Source: a virus. From it: a DNA stretch of 24,843 nucleotides. The notes under the pieces are model-generated. The model was not told the DNA's origin, did not search any database, and saw nothing but the letters and a program-made list of their open reading frames with translations. A program made the position numbers and the translations under genes. This document shows, one piece after another, positions 1 through 6,691 of the stretch. The stretch is from IMG/VR virus record IMGVR_UViG_3300008050_007069, positions 1 through 24,843 of that record; one strand, given 5' to 3'. Each line of letters begins with the position of its first letter. Within the stretch, counting starts at the first letter, position 1.

Positions 1-77
1 AATTAGATAAATATTATCATCTTCAAGATCTTCGTTTAGCTAAAGAGAAAGATGATACGAAGGTGTATTCAGTATAA
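1..77 (+). CDS. 3' end of an unidentified plus-strand gene (partial)
   Basis: One plus-strand frame is open from the window edge and stops at TAA 75-77. It encodes the last 24 residues of a protein, ending in EKDDTKVYSV. The fragment is Lys/Asp-rich and ordinary in codon use, and the stop lies only 2 bases before the ATG of the methyltransferase, as expected for neighbouring genes in one operon. The fragment is too short to name a family. Its start lies outside the window. Confidence 0.6.
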   Translation, partial: LDKYYHLQDLRLAKEKDDTKVYSV

Positions 78-79
78 CC

Positions 80-628
80 ATGGAAGGTATATACAAAAAG
101 TATGATATCATCTATGCTGACCCTCCGTGGAAATACAACAAGAGGGTAGGTAAAAAGAAGACTAGATTCGGTGGTGGTGCTGATGCCCACTATCCGATGA
201 TGGATCTTCAGGACATAATGAACTTACCAGTTGCTAATATAGCAGCAGACAACTGTGCTTTGTTTCTTTGGACTACCTTCCCTTACTTGAATGAACAAAT
301 AAAAGTTATTGAAGCATGGGGATTTACCTATAGGACACTAGGGTTCAGCTGGATCAAAACAAATAAAAAAAATAACCAACCCTTTTTCGGGGTTGGCTAC
401 TACGCTAAATCAAATTGTGAAGTTTGTTTGTTGGGTGTGAAGGGTAAGATGAAACCTGTATCCAATAAAGTTTCTTCAGTCATTATCTCTCCACTAGAAA
501 GACACAGTAAGAAACCTGATTGTGTCAGGGATAGGATCGTAGAATTATTTGGGGATATTCCAAGAATAGAATTGTTTGCCAGAGAAACGGCAAAAGGTTG
601 GGATCATTGGGGTAATGAAGTTGTATAA
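80..628 (+). CDS. MT-A70 family adenine-N6 DNA methyltransferase
   Basis: Predicted S-adenosylmethionine-dependent methyltransferase acting on the N6 of adenine in DNA. The catalytic DPPW motif is at residues 14-17 in the context YADPPWKYNK. The family's C-terminal signature follows: HSKKP from residue 142, then RDRIVELFGD, IELFARE and GWDHWGNE (173-180). The segment KTNKKNNQPFFGVGYYAKSN in the middle is also typical of phage members. At 182 residues it is a normal compact phage version without an obvious target-recognition domain. The ATG at 80 is the only sensible start, because an in-frame stop at 53-55 bounds the frame. The nearest purine-rich stretch (AAGG at 60-63) is 16 bases away, so translation may be coupled to the upstream gene ending at 77. 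Phages use such enzymes against host restriction or to mark DNA; the target sequence cannot be read here. The gene converges on the late operon and carries an antisense terminator for it. Confidence 0.9.
   Translation: MEGIYKKYDIIYADPPWKYNKRVGKKKTRFGGGADAHYPMMDLQDIMNLPVANIAADNCALFLWTTFPYLNEQIKVIEAWGFTYRTLGFSWIKTNKKNNQPFFGVGYYAKSNCEVCLLGVKGKMKPVSNKVSSVIISPLERHSKKPDCVRDRIVELFGDIPRIELFARETAKGWDHWGNEVV
361..396 (-). terminator. Rho-independent terminator for the minus-strand late operon, inside the methyltransferase gene
   Basis: On the minus strand a perfect 7-bp stem, CCAACCC / GGGTTGG (376-382 and 390-396), closes a loop CGAAAAA. It is followed at once by a T-rich tract, TTATTTTTTTTATTT (361-375). 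On the plus strand the stem is preceded by A's and not followed by T's, so the signal works only for minus-strand transcripts. It lies about 290 bases downstream of the last late gene stop (683), and no convincing hairpin plus T-run is seen in 629-682. The same bases encode KTNKKNNQPFFG of the methyltransferase on the other strand. Confidence 0.72.
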
Positions 629-682
629 CTTAATTAAAGGAAATTGTCTTCTACCGGTGAAAGAGTGCGAGTTTTGGGAGTA

Positions 683-928
683 TCACTCATCCTCTGAATA
701 TTCACTACCCGGCAGCAATGCCTCGACGTCTTCTTTATATTGAGCACCTTCGTCCGTTGTTGGACTCCAGCTATCAACCAAAGACTTAAGTTCAGAAGAA
801 AGATCACCCATGGGCGCGCCAATTTCCAAGACTTCAATTTCCATATGACCTTCTTCAGGTGCTTCCTCTTCCTCATGAATGGCTTTTACTTTATCAGCCA
901 TTTTATCTCTCATATCTTTTTTCAGCAT
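683..928 (-). CDS. Small acidic protein of unknown function
   Basis: 81 residues. The first 20 residues are basic and helical (MLKKDMRDKMADKVKAIHEE), and the rest is strongly acidic, ending GSEYSEDE. No signal peptide or membrane segment is seen. A good Shine-Dalgarno AAGGAG stands 8 bases before the ATG at 926-928, which supports a real gene; a second minus-strand frame over the same bases (634-876) has no such support. It is the last gene of the minus-strand operon, downstream of the holin-like gene, and the terminator at 361-396 follows. The family is not recognised. Confidence 0.62.
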   Translation of the reverse strand: MLKKDMRDKMADKVKAIHEEEEAPEEGHMEIEVLEIGAPMGDLSSELKSLVDSWSPTTDEGAQYKEDVEALLPGSEYSEDE

Positions 929-973
929 TTTAAATTCTCCTTATGTGTAATTGTTAATATGCTTGTTGTTATA

Positions 974-1165
974 TCAGCCATGTTTCCACTTTACTGCTAA
1001 ATCAACCATTGCCTGTGATCCTATATAAACTAGTGTTACAGCAACCCAATCGTCACTTGTTAAACCTCCGGCCAATATTAAATAGGTTGCTGTACACCAA
1101 GCTAGGAATTTACGGGATATAAATCGGTTAATGTGTTTGTCTAACCATGCTTTTGTTCTGGCCAT
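974..1165 (-). CDS. Holin-like small membrane protein
   Basis: 63 residues with a basic N-terminus (MARTKAWLDKHINRFISRKF) and two hydrophobic stretches, about residues 20-34 and 41-57, separated by a short polar turn (TSDDW). The wording ISRKFLAWCTATYLILAGGL and VTLVYIGSQAMVDLA resembles small phage proteins often annotated as holins. The likely role is to permeabilise the inner membrane at lysis; this rests on size, topology and place at the end of the late operon, not on a decisive motif. Its ATG overlaps the stop of the 1411-residue protein by one base (TAATG at 1163-1167), with GGAG 8 bases upstream inside that gene, so the two are translationally coupled. It could instead be another small membrane protein. 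Confidence 0.6.
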   Translation of the reverse strand: MARTKAWLDKHINRFISRKFLAWCTATYLILAGGLTSDDWVAVTLVYIGSQAMVDLAVKWKHG

Positions 1166-4100
1166 TATTCAGGCTCCGTTAATTGTTCGAATGCTGTGCG
1201 CAGATTAAATTTAGATGTTGGATATCCGGCTGATGCATCGAAGTATTCAAAGACTGAAGGTGTTTGAAAGCGTATCTTATCACGTTCTGCCATCCCCCAA
1301 TCTCCCTGCTTTTCCTCTGGGCTTAAGCTTTGGTATTTTAAAGTTTCTTTATCTAGAATATCTTCTCCTATTGCCATTCTTGGTGTTGTACCAAACTCAG
1401 TTGGAGCTGCACCTGTAAGTGCTTTAACTTCTGCAGCTGCTCTTTCTGTATCAGCCTCATAAATGTCTTGACGATAAGTAGGCTCAGTTGCCAAACTAGC
1501 TTCCCAAGATCTAGGTCTTACTAATGAAGGGACCCCAGTATGTACAGCACCAGCAGTTTCTTCTCCTTCGGGAGCACCAAAAATTGGTCCAACATATTGT
1601 GGATCCATTTGTTCTCGTACACTTCCAGCTGCTCGGACTACACCCAATCCACCAAAGGTTAATATATCAGGAATTTGCCAAGCCCATTCTTCTAATGCTT
1701 GTCTCTTGGTATATTCTTGTGTTCGTTCACCAGTACGTCGGGCAGGACGTCTTCCAGGTGGCAGACGTGGATCAGGTTCATATCCTCCATAGTATTCTTC
1801 ACTTGCCCATGGGATATCGGGGTTAGTTAATATTTGAATCAGATCTGTAAATACCATAGTACCAATTCCTGTAGCTACAGCTCTATTGATATTAATACCT
1901 TGAATTCTTTGTTCAATAGCTGTAATCGCTTCAGGATGTGTTTTTCTAGCTACATCTAAAGCTACAACAGCCTCCTCGCCAGCACGTTTAGCTAAAGTAT
2001 CTAAATGTGGAATAGGACGGAATCGTCCAGAAGCAGGTTTTGTGCTTTCAGGATATAATTTACCTACATCGATTGGTGGTATTCTTATTGGTTCGACAGT
2101 AGCAAGTGGACCTTCGGGGGGCGGAGGATCGATAACAGGTGGTACTGTCCGTCCATGTCGACCACCAATATCATAACCCTGTGGTCTTACAAGTGCTTTA
2201 GGTCTAGCAGTTCCAGGAGGTCTAGCAGTTTTAGGAGGCTGAGGATCAGGAACTGATAGAATATTTCTTGCGTGTTCTCGAGCCGCCAGTCGACCAGCTT
2301 CATGCTCTGCCCATGTCGGAGGACGGATTGCTTCTCCTAGCTTCATCCCAACACGACGCTCCAATTCTTGACGTGATGTTGTTCCACCTGTTGCTATTTT
2401 CTCTTCAAGATTGTCCCAAACTGTATGAGGAAATCTTTTAGTAGTTCCATATGGATCCTCGCCTTTCCACTTTTCTATACCTGCCTCTCGTTCTGCCCAA
2501 TAATCTGGAGGCTCATCACCTGGACCACCTATACCTCCAGCCATCGCCATGGCAGCTCCTTCTTCTCTGTCTTCTGGATCCAAGAAGGGAAGCCCAAGCA
2601 ATGCAAATAGACCTGCTTTACCTTTACCTTTGCCTTTAGGCTTACCTTTCCTAGACTTTAATTTACCTTGTTTTGAATCTGCTATTCGCTTATTAGCAGC
2701 AGCAATTCCTTTATCAATCTCTAAAATATTCTTTCTAGCTACGTTGGCTAAAGCAGCTGCTTGATTTCTAGCAGCTGGGGTAGGACCATTTCTTGCATCA
2801 TCAAGAGCACGATTAAGCGCAGCAGTTGTTCGAGTCTTGTCGGTAGTTAACTGTGTTAAAACTTCATTCATTTCAGTTTCAATACTAGTGGTCACTTTCT
2901 CAAATTTAGGTTTGGGTTTTGCCTGTTCTGCCATGGCAGCATCATTAATCGACAATATAATATTAAGCTCCTCCATCATTTGTCTTTCTGCCCCCACTAA
3001 CTCTTCAGGAGACATTATGCCCACAGCTTCTATTACATCTTCTATCAAATAACCTGTAAATTCTTTCCATCGCTTTGCGAAATGCTTCATGTCTTCTTTC
3101 TGCACTTTGCTGATATCGCCTCCATAGATAGCATTAGCAATGCCCTGTTTAAAAACAGCCTTCTTGGGACGTTCAACCCAATAAGGATCAGGAAGTTTAA
3201 CAGTCATCCCTGCTGTCCTAGGCTTACGTCCTCTAGTATCATCTAGATGACCACCTCTACCATACTGTTCTAGAATTGGTTTGGCTAATGAGGGTCTTTG
3301 AGTACCGCCATAACGTGTCAGCGGTTTGCCCTCATCTAGCTCGATATACGGCTGGCTCTCTAATTTTTCTATATGCTGCATCTGTCTTTCAGCATAGTGT
3401 TCTCCCATAACTGGATCCGTTGGGCTAACTATCTCAGGTCTGGTGGGTGATGATTTAAATGGAGGGTAGGGACCGAAGACTGCTTCTCTTGCAGCCATAG
3501 CTGCAGCTCTATCCTGACCAGCTCCTGACCAAGACTTATGTCTAACAGCATAAAGTTCTGCTCCTGATGGGGTTGGAGTATACCATTTAATATTACGTGG
3601 ATCACTAATATCCCAAACTTCTGCTGGATCAAAAGACTTATGGAATAGTGACTCACCAGCCTTATCTCGTCTTTTTACAAAGAGAAAATCATAGCCCATT
3701 CGTCGATAGTGTTCTCCAACCAACACATCTATCTGAGGATAACTTAACCCAGTCTTTCCTTCTGTGCCTCTCAGCTTTCCTTGTTTCCTTAATTTTGAAA
3801 ATTCCTGATACTGATCACCCTCAATTACTTTAACCTTATTAGGTTTAATCTTTTTAGCATAAGGTTTACGACCCCCCTCTGATCTCCAGACAGTTGTCGG
3901 TTTATCAGTTGGTAAATCTTCCAGCCAATTCTCTGGTTTGTCCCCAGCAATAGGAAGAGTTGCAGCAGTCATCCCTGCTGTCTTAGGCTTACGTCCTCTA
4001 GTATCATCTAAAAAATCTGATATCTGAACTTCGTTCATAGCTTGAATATTCTTAGTAAGAGCTTCAATATGCTTGTCAAGTGAAGCAATTGCTTCTTTTA

Positions 4101-5400
4101 TTACAGCAATGGTACTTTCATGAAGCTGCCTATACTGGGGTTTGATTTCACCGCTGCGAAGTTCAGCTTCATATCTAGCCAAATCCTGCAACTTTCGAAC
4201 CTTTTCTGTTTTATAACGTCGTCTCTTTTGAGCTAGACTTCCTAGGGACGGCTCTGGTGGACCACCTACTGCTCCAGCCATGGCTAATGCACCAGCTTCT
4301 TCTTCCTCCTGTGAAGCAGCATATGCTCCTAAAAGAAGACCAGCAACACCTACAAGTCCCTTCGGAAATTTAATTCCTAACTTCTTTGCTTTAGCTAAAG
4401 TTGATTTAAGTGGCTTGGTATCTCCTCTATGTCGCCAGCTTACTATCTTAGATGCTGGACCAATAACTTCATGAATTAATTGAGCCTCCATTATCTCTTC
4501 AATAAGCAACGGGCTTTCAACTTTATTCATTATATCCATTGCCCAATCTATAAATTCTTTGGCAATCTTTTCGTTCCTAGCTAATTTACGACCAGGGAAT
4601 TGTTCTTCGTTATAATCAGTCCCTGGAACATCCATGTACTCCGTGGCAAACTCCATTGCCTCTTTTTCTATTTGTTCAGGACTAGGTTGTGTGGTACCAT
4701 ATAGCATCCTCGACCTCGCAGCATCACTGGGCTGGAGTTCGTTACGTCCCCAGTATTCTCCTGCTACAGGATTCTCCATCGATCGTCTAGTTTCTGCTTC
4801 GTCTATAGGTCCTAGGATTTGTTGAGTTGCGGCAATTGGTTCAGTTGTCCAAACTTCGGGTGAAGGGCTAGCCGACATTACCTGTTTCAATTTAGGCTTC
4901 TCGGCAATGTTATTTAATGTTTCGACCAAACGACTTACCTTCTCCTCCAGCCCATGTGGTTGCCATTTTCCCCCTCCTTTTTTCGCTAGCTGTTCCTTAA
5001 GCATCTCTTTAACATCTAAAGGATCCATCTGCTTAAGAGTGTTAACTAACTCAAGCGCTTTAACATCGTCTATCTTCGAAGCTAATTCAATTGCAGATTC
5101 TAGAGGTATACCTACAATATTAGAACCAGGAAGGGGTTCAAATCTTTTAGAAATTCGGTTAATCGCACTTATTAACTGTTCTATAGTATAACCAGTCATC
5201 AGCGATCTAGTCAAAACATCGGACACAAGACTATTAAAATGATGTCGTGTCATAGTCATAATAACTGTGTCGTTCCAGAAAAGAGGTCGACCCCATAGCT
5301 GTTTACCAGTCGCACGATATAAGGTAGCCCCTTCTGCAGGTAATTGAATTTTCTTCCTAGGATTCCTAGGATCGGTATATGTCGGTCCCTTTTCAGCCAT
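1165..5400 (-). CDS. Giant (1411 aa) modular protein with internal duplications, probable virion or ejected protein
   Basis: No enzyme motif was recognised. The protein has a repeated architecture. A Lys-rich stretch, a hydrophobic stretch, a Glu-rich stretch and then A(M/L)AMAGxxGGP occurs around residues 337-388 (EEEEAGALAMAGAVGGP) and again around 920-965 (REEGAAMAMAGGIGGP). The peptide DDTRGRKP(K/R)TAGMT occurs at about 464-478 and 719-734. A helical segment of the form DKxIxAxxKxI precedes one motif on each side (SLDKHIEALTKNI; EIDKGIAAANKRI). The C-terminal third is Pro-rich, then has a hydrophobic patch around VATGIGTMVFTDLIQIL. The ATG overlaps the stop of the 71-aa gene (TAATG, GGAG 8 bases upstream). 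Its size and late position suggest an internal virion or co-injected polyvalent-type protein. The duplicated short motifs could be processing sites; that is inference. Confidence 0.6.
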   Translation of the reverse strand: MAEKGPTYTDPRNPRKKIQLPAEGATLYRATGKQLWGRPLFWNDTVIMTMTRHHFNSLVSDVLTRSLMTGYTIEQLISAINRISKRFEPLPGSNIVGIPLESAIELASKIDDVKALELVNTLKQMDPLDVKEMLKEQLAKKGGGKWQPHGLEEKVSRLVETLNNIAEKPKLKQVMSASPSPEVWTTEPIAATQQILGPIDEAETRRSMENPVAGEYWGRNELQPSDAARSRMLYGTTQPSPEQIEKEAMEFATEYMDVPGTDYNEEQFPGRKLARNEKIAKEFIDWAMDIMNKVESPLLIEEIMEAQLIHEVIGPASKIVSWRHRGDTKPLKSTLAKAKKLGIKFPKGLVGVAGLLLGAYAASQEEEEAGALAMAGAVGGPPEPSLGSLAQKRRRYKTEKVRKLQDLARYEAELRSGEIKPQYRQLHESTIAVIKEAIASLDKHIEALTKNIQAMNEVQISDFLDDTRGRKPKTAGMTAATLPIAGDKPENWLEDLPTDKPTTVWRSEGGRKPYAKKIKPNKVKVIEGDQYQEFSKLRKQGKLRGTEGKTGLSYPQIDVLVGEHYRRMGYDFLFVKRRDKAGESLFHKSFDPAEVWDISDPRNIKWYTPTPSGAELYAVRHKSWSGAGQDRAAAMAAREAVFGPYPPFKSSPTRPEIVSPTDPVMGEHYAERQMQHIEKLESQPYIELDEGKPLTRYGGTQRPSLAKPILEQYGRGGHLDDTRGRKPRTAGMTVKLPDPYWVERPKKAVFKQGIANAIYGGDISKVQKEDMKHFAKRWKEFTGYLIEDVIEAVGIMSPEELVGAERQMMEELNIILSINDAAMAEQAKPKPKFEKVTTSIETEMNEVLTQLTTDKTRTTAALNRALDDARNGPTPAARNQAAALANVARKNILEIDKGIAAANKRIADSKQGKLKSRKGKPKGKGKGKAGLFALLGLPFLDPEDREEGAAMAMAGGIGGPGDEPPDYWAEREAGIEKWKGEDPYGTTKRFPHTVWDNLEEKIATGGTTSRQELERRVGMKLGEAIRPPTWAEHEAGRLAAREHARNILSVPDPQPPKTARPPGTARPKALVRPQGYDIGGRHGRTVPPVIDPPPPEGPLATVEPIRIPPIDVGKLYPESTKPASGRFRPIPHLDTLAKRAGEEAVVALDVARKTHPEAITAIEQRIQGININRAVATGIGTMVFTDLIQILTNPDIPWASEEYYGGYEPDPRLPPGRRPARRTGERTQEYTKRQALEEWAWQIPDILTFGGLGVVRAAGSVREQMDPQYVGPIFGAPEGEETAGAVHTGVPSLVRPRSWEASLATEPTYRQDIYEADTERAAAEVKALTGAAPTEFGTTPRMAIGEDILDKETLKYQSLSPEEKQGDWGMAERDKIRFQTPSVFEYFDASAGYPTSKFNLRTAFEQLTEPE
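2201..2236 (-). repeat. Two tandem copies of an 18-base unit in the 1411-aa gene
   Basis: The units 2201-2218 and 2219-2236 begin with the same 12 bases and differ at only two positions. They encode the Pro/Ala/Arg/Thr-rich stretch PKTARPPGTARP. This looks like slippage in a linker. Confidence 0.7.
3201..3245 (-). repeat. 45-base direct repeat, copy 2 (encodes DDTRGRKPRTAGMT)
   Basis: Matches 3966-4010 at 44 of 45 bases. The single difference turns an AAG Lys codon into AGG Arg. It lies 765 bases (255 codons) from the other copy, in the same frame of the 1411-aa gene. The flanking sequences are unrelated. Confidence 0.9.
3966..4010 (-). repeat. 45-base direct repeat, copy 1 (encodes DDTRGRKPKTAGMT)
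   Basis: Partner of 3201-3245, identical at 44 of 45 bases including synonymous positions. Such DNA-level identity points to recent duplication, gene conversion or selection on the nucleotide sequence as well as on the peptide. Confidence 0.9.
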
Positions 5401-5615
5401 TATTCTTTCTCCATTAATCTTTCAAGACGTAACGTTATAACTTCTAATCTTGTAGTCACAGTCTTTAATTGACCTACAACTATCTGAACTTCTGTTACAT
5501 CCTTTTCCAATGCTGACAATCTCCATTCAGTTTCTGCCTTAACATATCCGACCGTAAAAACCCATGAGGCTAATACCAATAATAATGTAAGCATATGTTT
5601 GCGTAACCAATCCAT
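5400..5615 (-). CDS. Small protein with one N-terminal membrane segment and a coiled coil
   Basis: 71 residues. After MDWLRKH comes a hydrophobic segment (MLTLLLVLASWVFTVGYV, about 8-25), then a heptad-like helix to the end (WRLSALEKDVTEVQIVVGQL, then LEVITLRLERLMEKE). This layout, a membrane anchor with a coiled coil on one side, is shared by XhlA-type lysis proteins and by short spanin-like proteins, but no family motif is decisive. It sits between the 202-aa unknown and the 1411-aa gene, whose ATG overlaps its stop. Its stop region supplies the Shine-Dalgarno GGAG for that gene. A lysis accessory role is possible because a holin-like gene lies further downstream. Confidence 0.6.
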   Translation of the reverse strand: MDWLRKHMLTLLLVLASWVFTVGYVKAETEWRLSALEKDVTEVQIVVGQLKTVTTRLEVITLRLERLMEKE

Positions 5616-5621
5616 TTATTG

Positions 5622-6230
5622 TCACTTTTTTCCCGTATGTTCTTTAAAGCGTTCTCTCAATATATCAAATAAATCACCCGACATCGGATCTAATATTTCA
5701 TCTGGTTCGCCTCCTATAGGTTCGTAAGCCCATGCGTCTGCTGCATTCGGTCCAGTTTTCCACGTTCCATCACCTAATCCGTCTGTTGCGCCTGGATTCC
5801 CGTGTTTAATCCACCAATCTTGATCACCGTAAGCACCCATAGGATTTGTATCACTTACCCTATCGGGATACCAACCGCCTACACCTTCTGGTAATTGAAG
5901 ACGCATAGCTTCTATGGCATCCTCCTCTGTCTGATGCTTAAGATTCATTTCATTCCAGGCAGCTCTTTGTTCCTCTGTAAAGAGAGGCGCTTCAGATTCT
6001 GGCAATTTACCTTTAAAGGGTAAGAAATTAATTACTCCTTCTTCATCAATTTCATAAGCCATACCACTTTGCCCTGCTGCAGGATTTACTCCATAAAGTA
6101 TTTTAGTTGGAGTTGCCTCGACTTCTGTTATAAGATCTGCTGCAGCTTTTTTTCTTGGATCAGAGCCATATCTTGTTGCTCCTTTTTTATCCTTGATCAA
6201 GTAGGGGTATTTTTTAGGTTTGTCAGCCAT
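5622..6230 (-). CDS. Hypothetical protein of the late operon (202 aa)
   Basis: The frame is open to 6305, but the best start is ATG 6228-6230 (MADKPKKYPYLIKDKKG), 7 bases after the stop of the 109-aa gene, with GGGA 10 bases upstream. The longer version would overlap that gene by about 70 bases and add an artificial hydrophobic leader. The N-terminus is basic; the rest is acidic and rich in Gly, Trp and Asp (GGWYPDRVSDTNPMGAYGDQ, then DQDWWIKHGN), with no membrane segment and no catalytic motif I recognise. The string GSDPRKK near the start resembles TDPRNPRKK at the start of the 1411-aa protein, which is a weak hint of relationship. Soluble; function unknown. Confidence 0.6.
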   Translation of the reverse strand: MADKPKKYPYLIKDKKGATRYGSDPRKKAAADLITEVEATPTKILYGVNPAAGQSGMAYEIDEEGVINFLPFKGKLPESEAPLFTEEQRAAWNEMNLKHQTEEDAIEAMRLQLPEGVGGWYPDRVSDTNPMGAYGDQDWWIKHGNPGATDGLGDGTWKTGPNAADAWAYEPIGGEPDEILDPMSGDLFDILRERFKEHTGKK

Positions 6231-6237
6231 TATATAT

Positions 6238-6567
6238 TTATCCCATAAATACCATAACGGCACAAGGGGTAGCACCAGATTCATAAGTGATGTCAGTGCC
6301 ACCACCCCATGCCAAGAACAGGTTCGTCCCGGCTGTAATTTTTACTCCTGTTCCCGGGCCGGCCGTGCCTCCAACAAAAACGTCATTACCTGTTGACGCA
6401 GAGATCAGAAGCCCGGTAAACCTAGGTAGGCCGCCGGCGGGGGCCCCTATAGCTGTATTAATTGCGGTTAGCAAAGAAGTAGGTGCCGCCGCGGCTGCGA
6501 CCATTACCGTCATAGTTTGCCCGTCTACTACCGGGTTGTTTGCGTATTGTTTTGATGATAAGCCCAT
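6238..6567 (-). CDS. Small beta-rich protein, candidate virion decoration protein
   Basis: 109 residues, rich in Gly, Ala, Thr and Val, with short alternating beta-type stretches (LPRFTGLLISASTGNDVFVG, VKITAGTNLFLAWGGG) and no membrane anchor or charged tail. The DNA is clearly more GC-rich than its neighbours. It has the strongest ribosome binding site seen here: AGGAGG (6577-6582), 9 bases before the ATG, after an untranslated gap of 124 bases. Those features fit an abundant structural protein such as a head decoration or small fibre protein, but no family was recognised and the assignment is inference. Confidence 0.6.
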   Translation of the reverse strand: MGLSSKQYANNPVVDGQTMTVMVAAAAAPTSLLTAINTAIGAPAGGLPRFTGLLISASTGNDVFVGGTAGPGTGVKITAGTNLFLAWGGGTDITYESGATPCAVMVFMG

Positions 6568-6691
6568 TTTATATTTCCTCCTATTGTAATAAAAATATTG
6601 TTAAAAGCTAATTTTTAGGTTATTTAATTGCATACATGTATTAGTTTTTATTCCGCCGCTAGCTGCAGCTAATACTTGGAATTCTTTTTAA
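6568..6691 (-). promoter_or_regulatory. 124-base AT-rich gap ahead of the 109-aa gene with a consensus Shine-Dalgarno
   Basis: This is the only sizeable non-coding gap between late genes. It holds AGGAGG at 6577-6582, a 10-bp palindrome ATACATGTAT (6632-6641) and a 12-bp palindrome TAGCTGCAGCTA (6660-6671). TACAAT at the 3' side resembles a -10 box but lacks a fitting -35, so a host-type promoter is not supported. A phage-specific promoter or an RNA processing site is possible. Confidence 0.35.

Noticed and set aside
629-682. Possible terminator between the convergent genes (weak GAGTG...CACTC pairing nearby)
   Set aside because: Only 5 bp with a 16-base loop and no T-run; the hairpin at 361-396 is far better.
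634-876. Minus-strand 80-codon frame overlapping the 81-aa acidic gene
   Set aside because: It has no ribosome binding site and lies in another frame of a gene that has a good one (AAGGAG).
5300-5400. LYRATG near the N-terminus of the 1411-aa protein as an ADP-ribosyltransferase motif
   Set aside because: A single short match without the other two parts of the active-site signature.
6231-6305. 25-residue hydrophobic N-terminal extension of the 202-aa protein, looking like a membrane anchor
   Set aside because: It lies inside the 109-aa gene in another frame; the start at 6230 matches the operon spacing.
6583-6588. TACAAT as a -10 promoter box
   Set aside because: No matching -35 box at the proper distance, and the start would fall in the Shine-Dalgarno.
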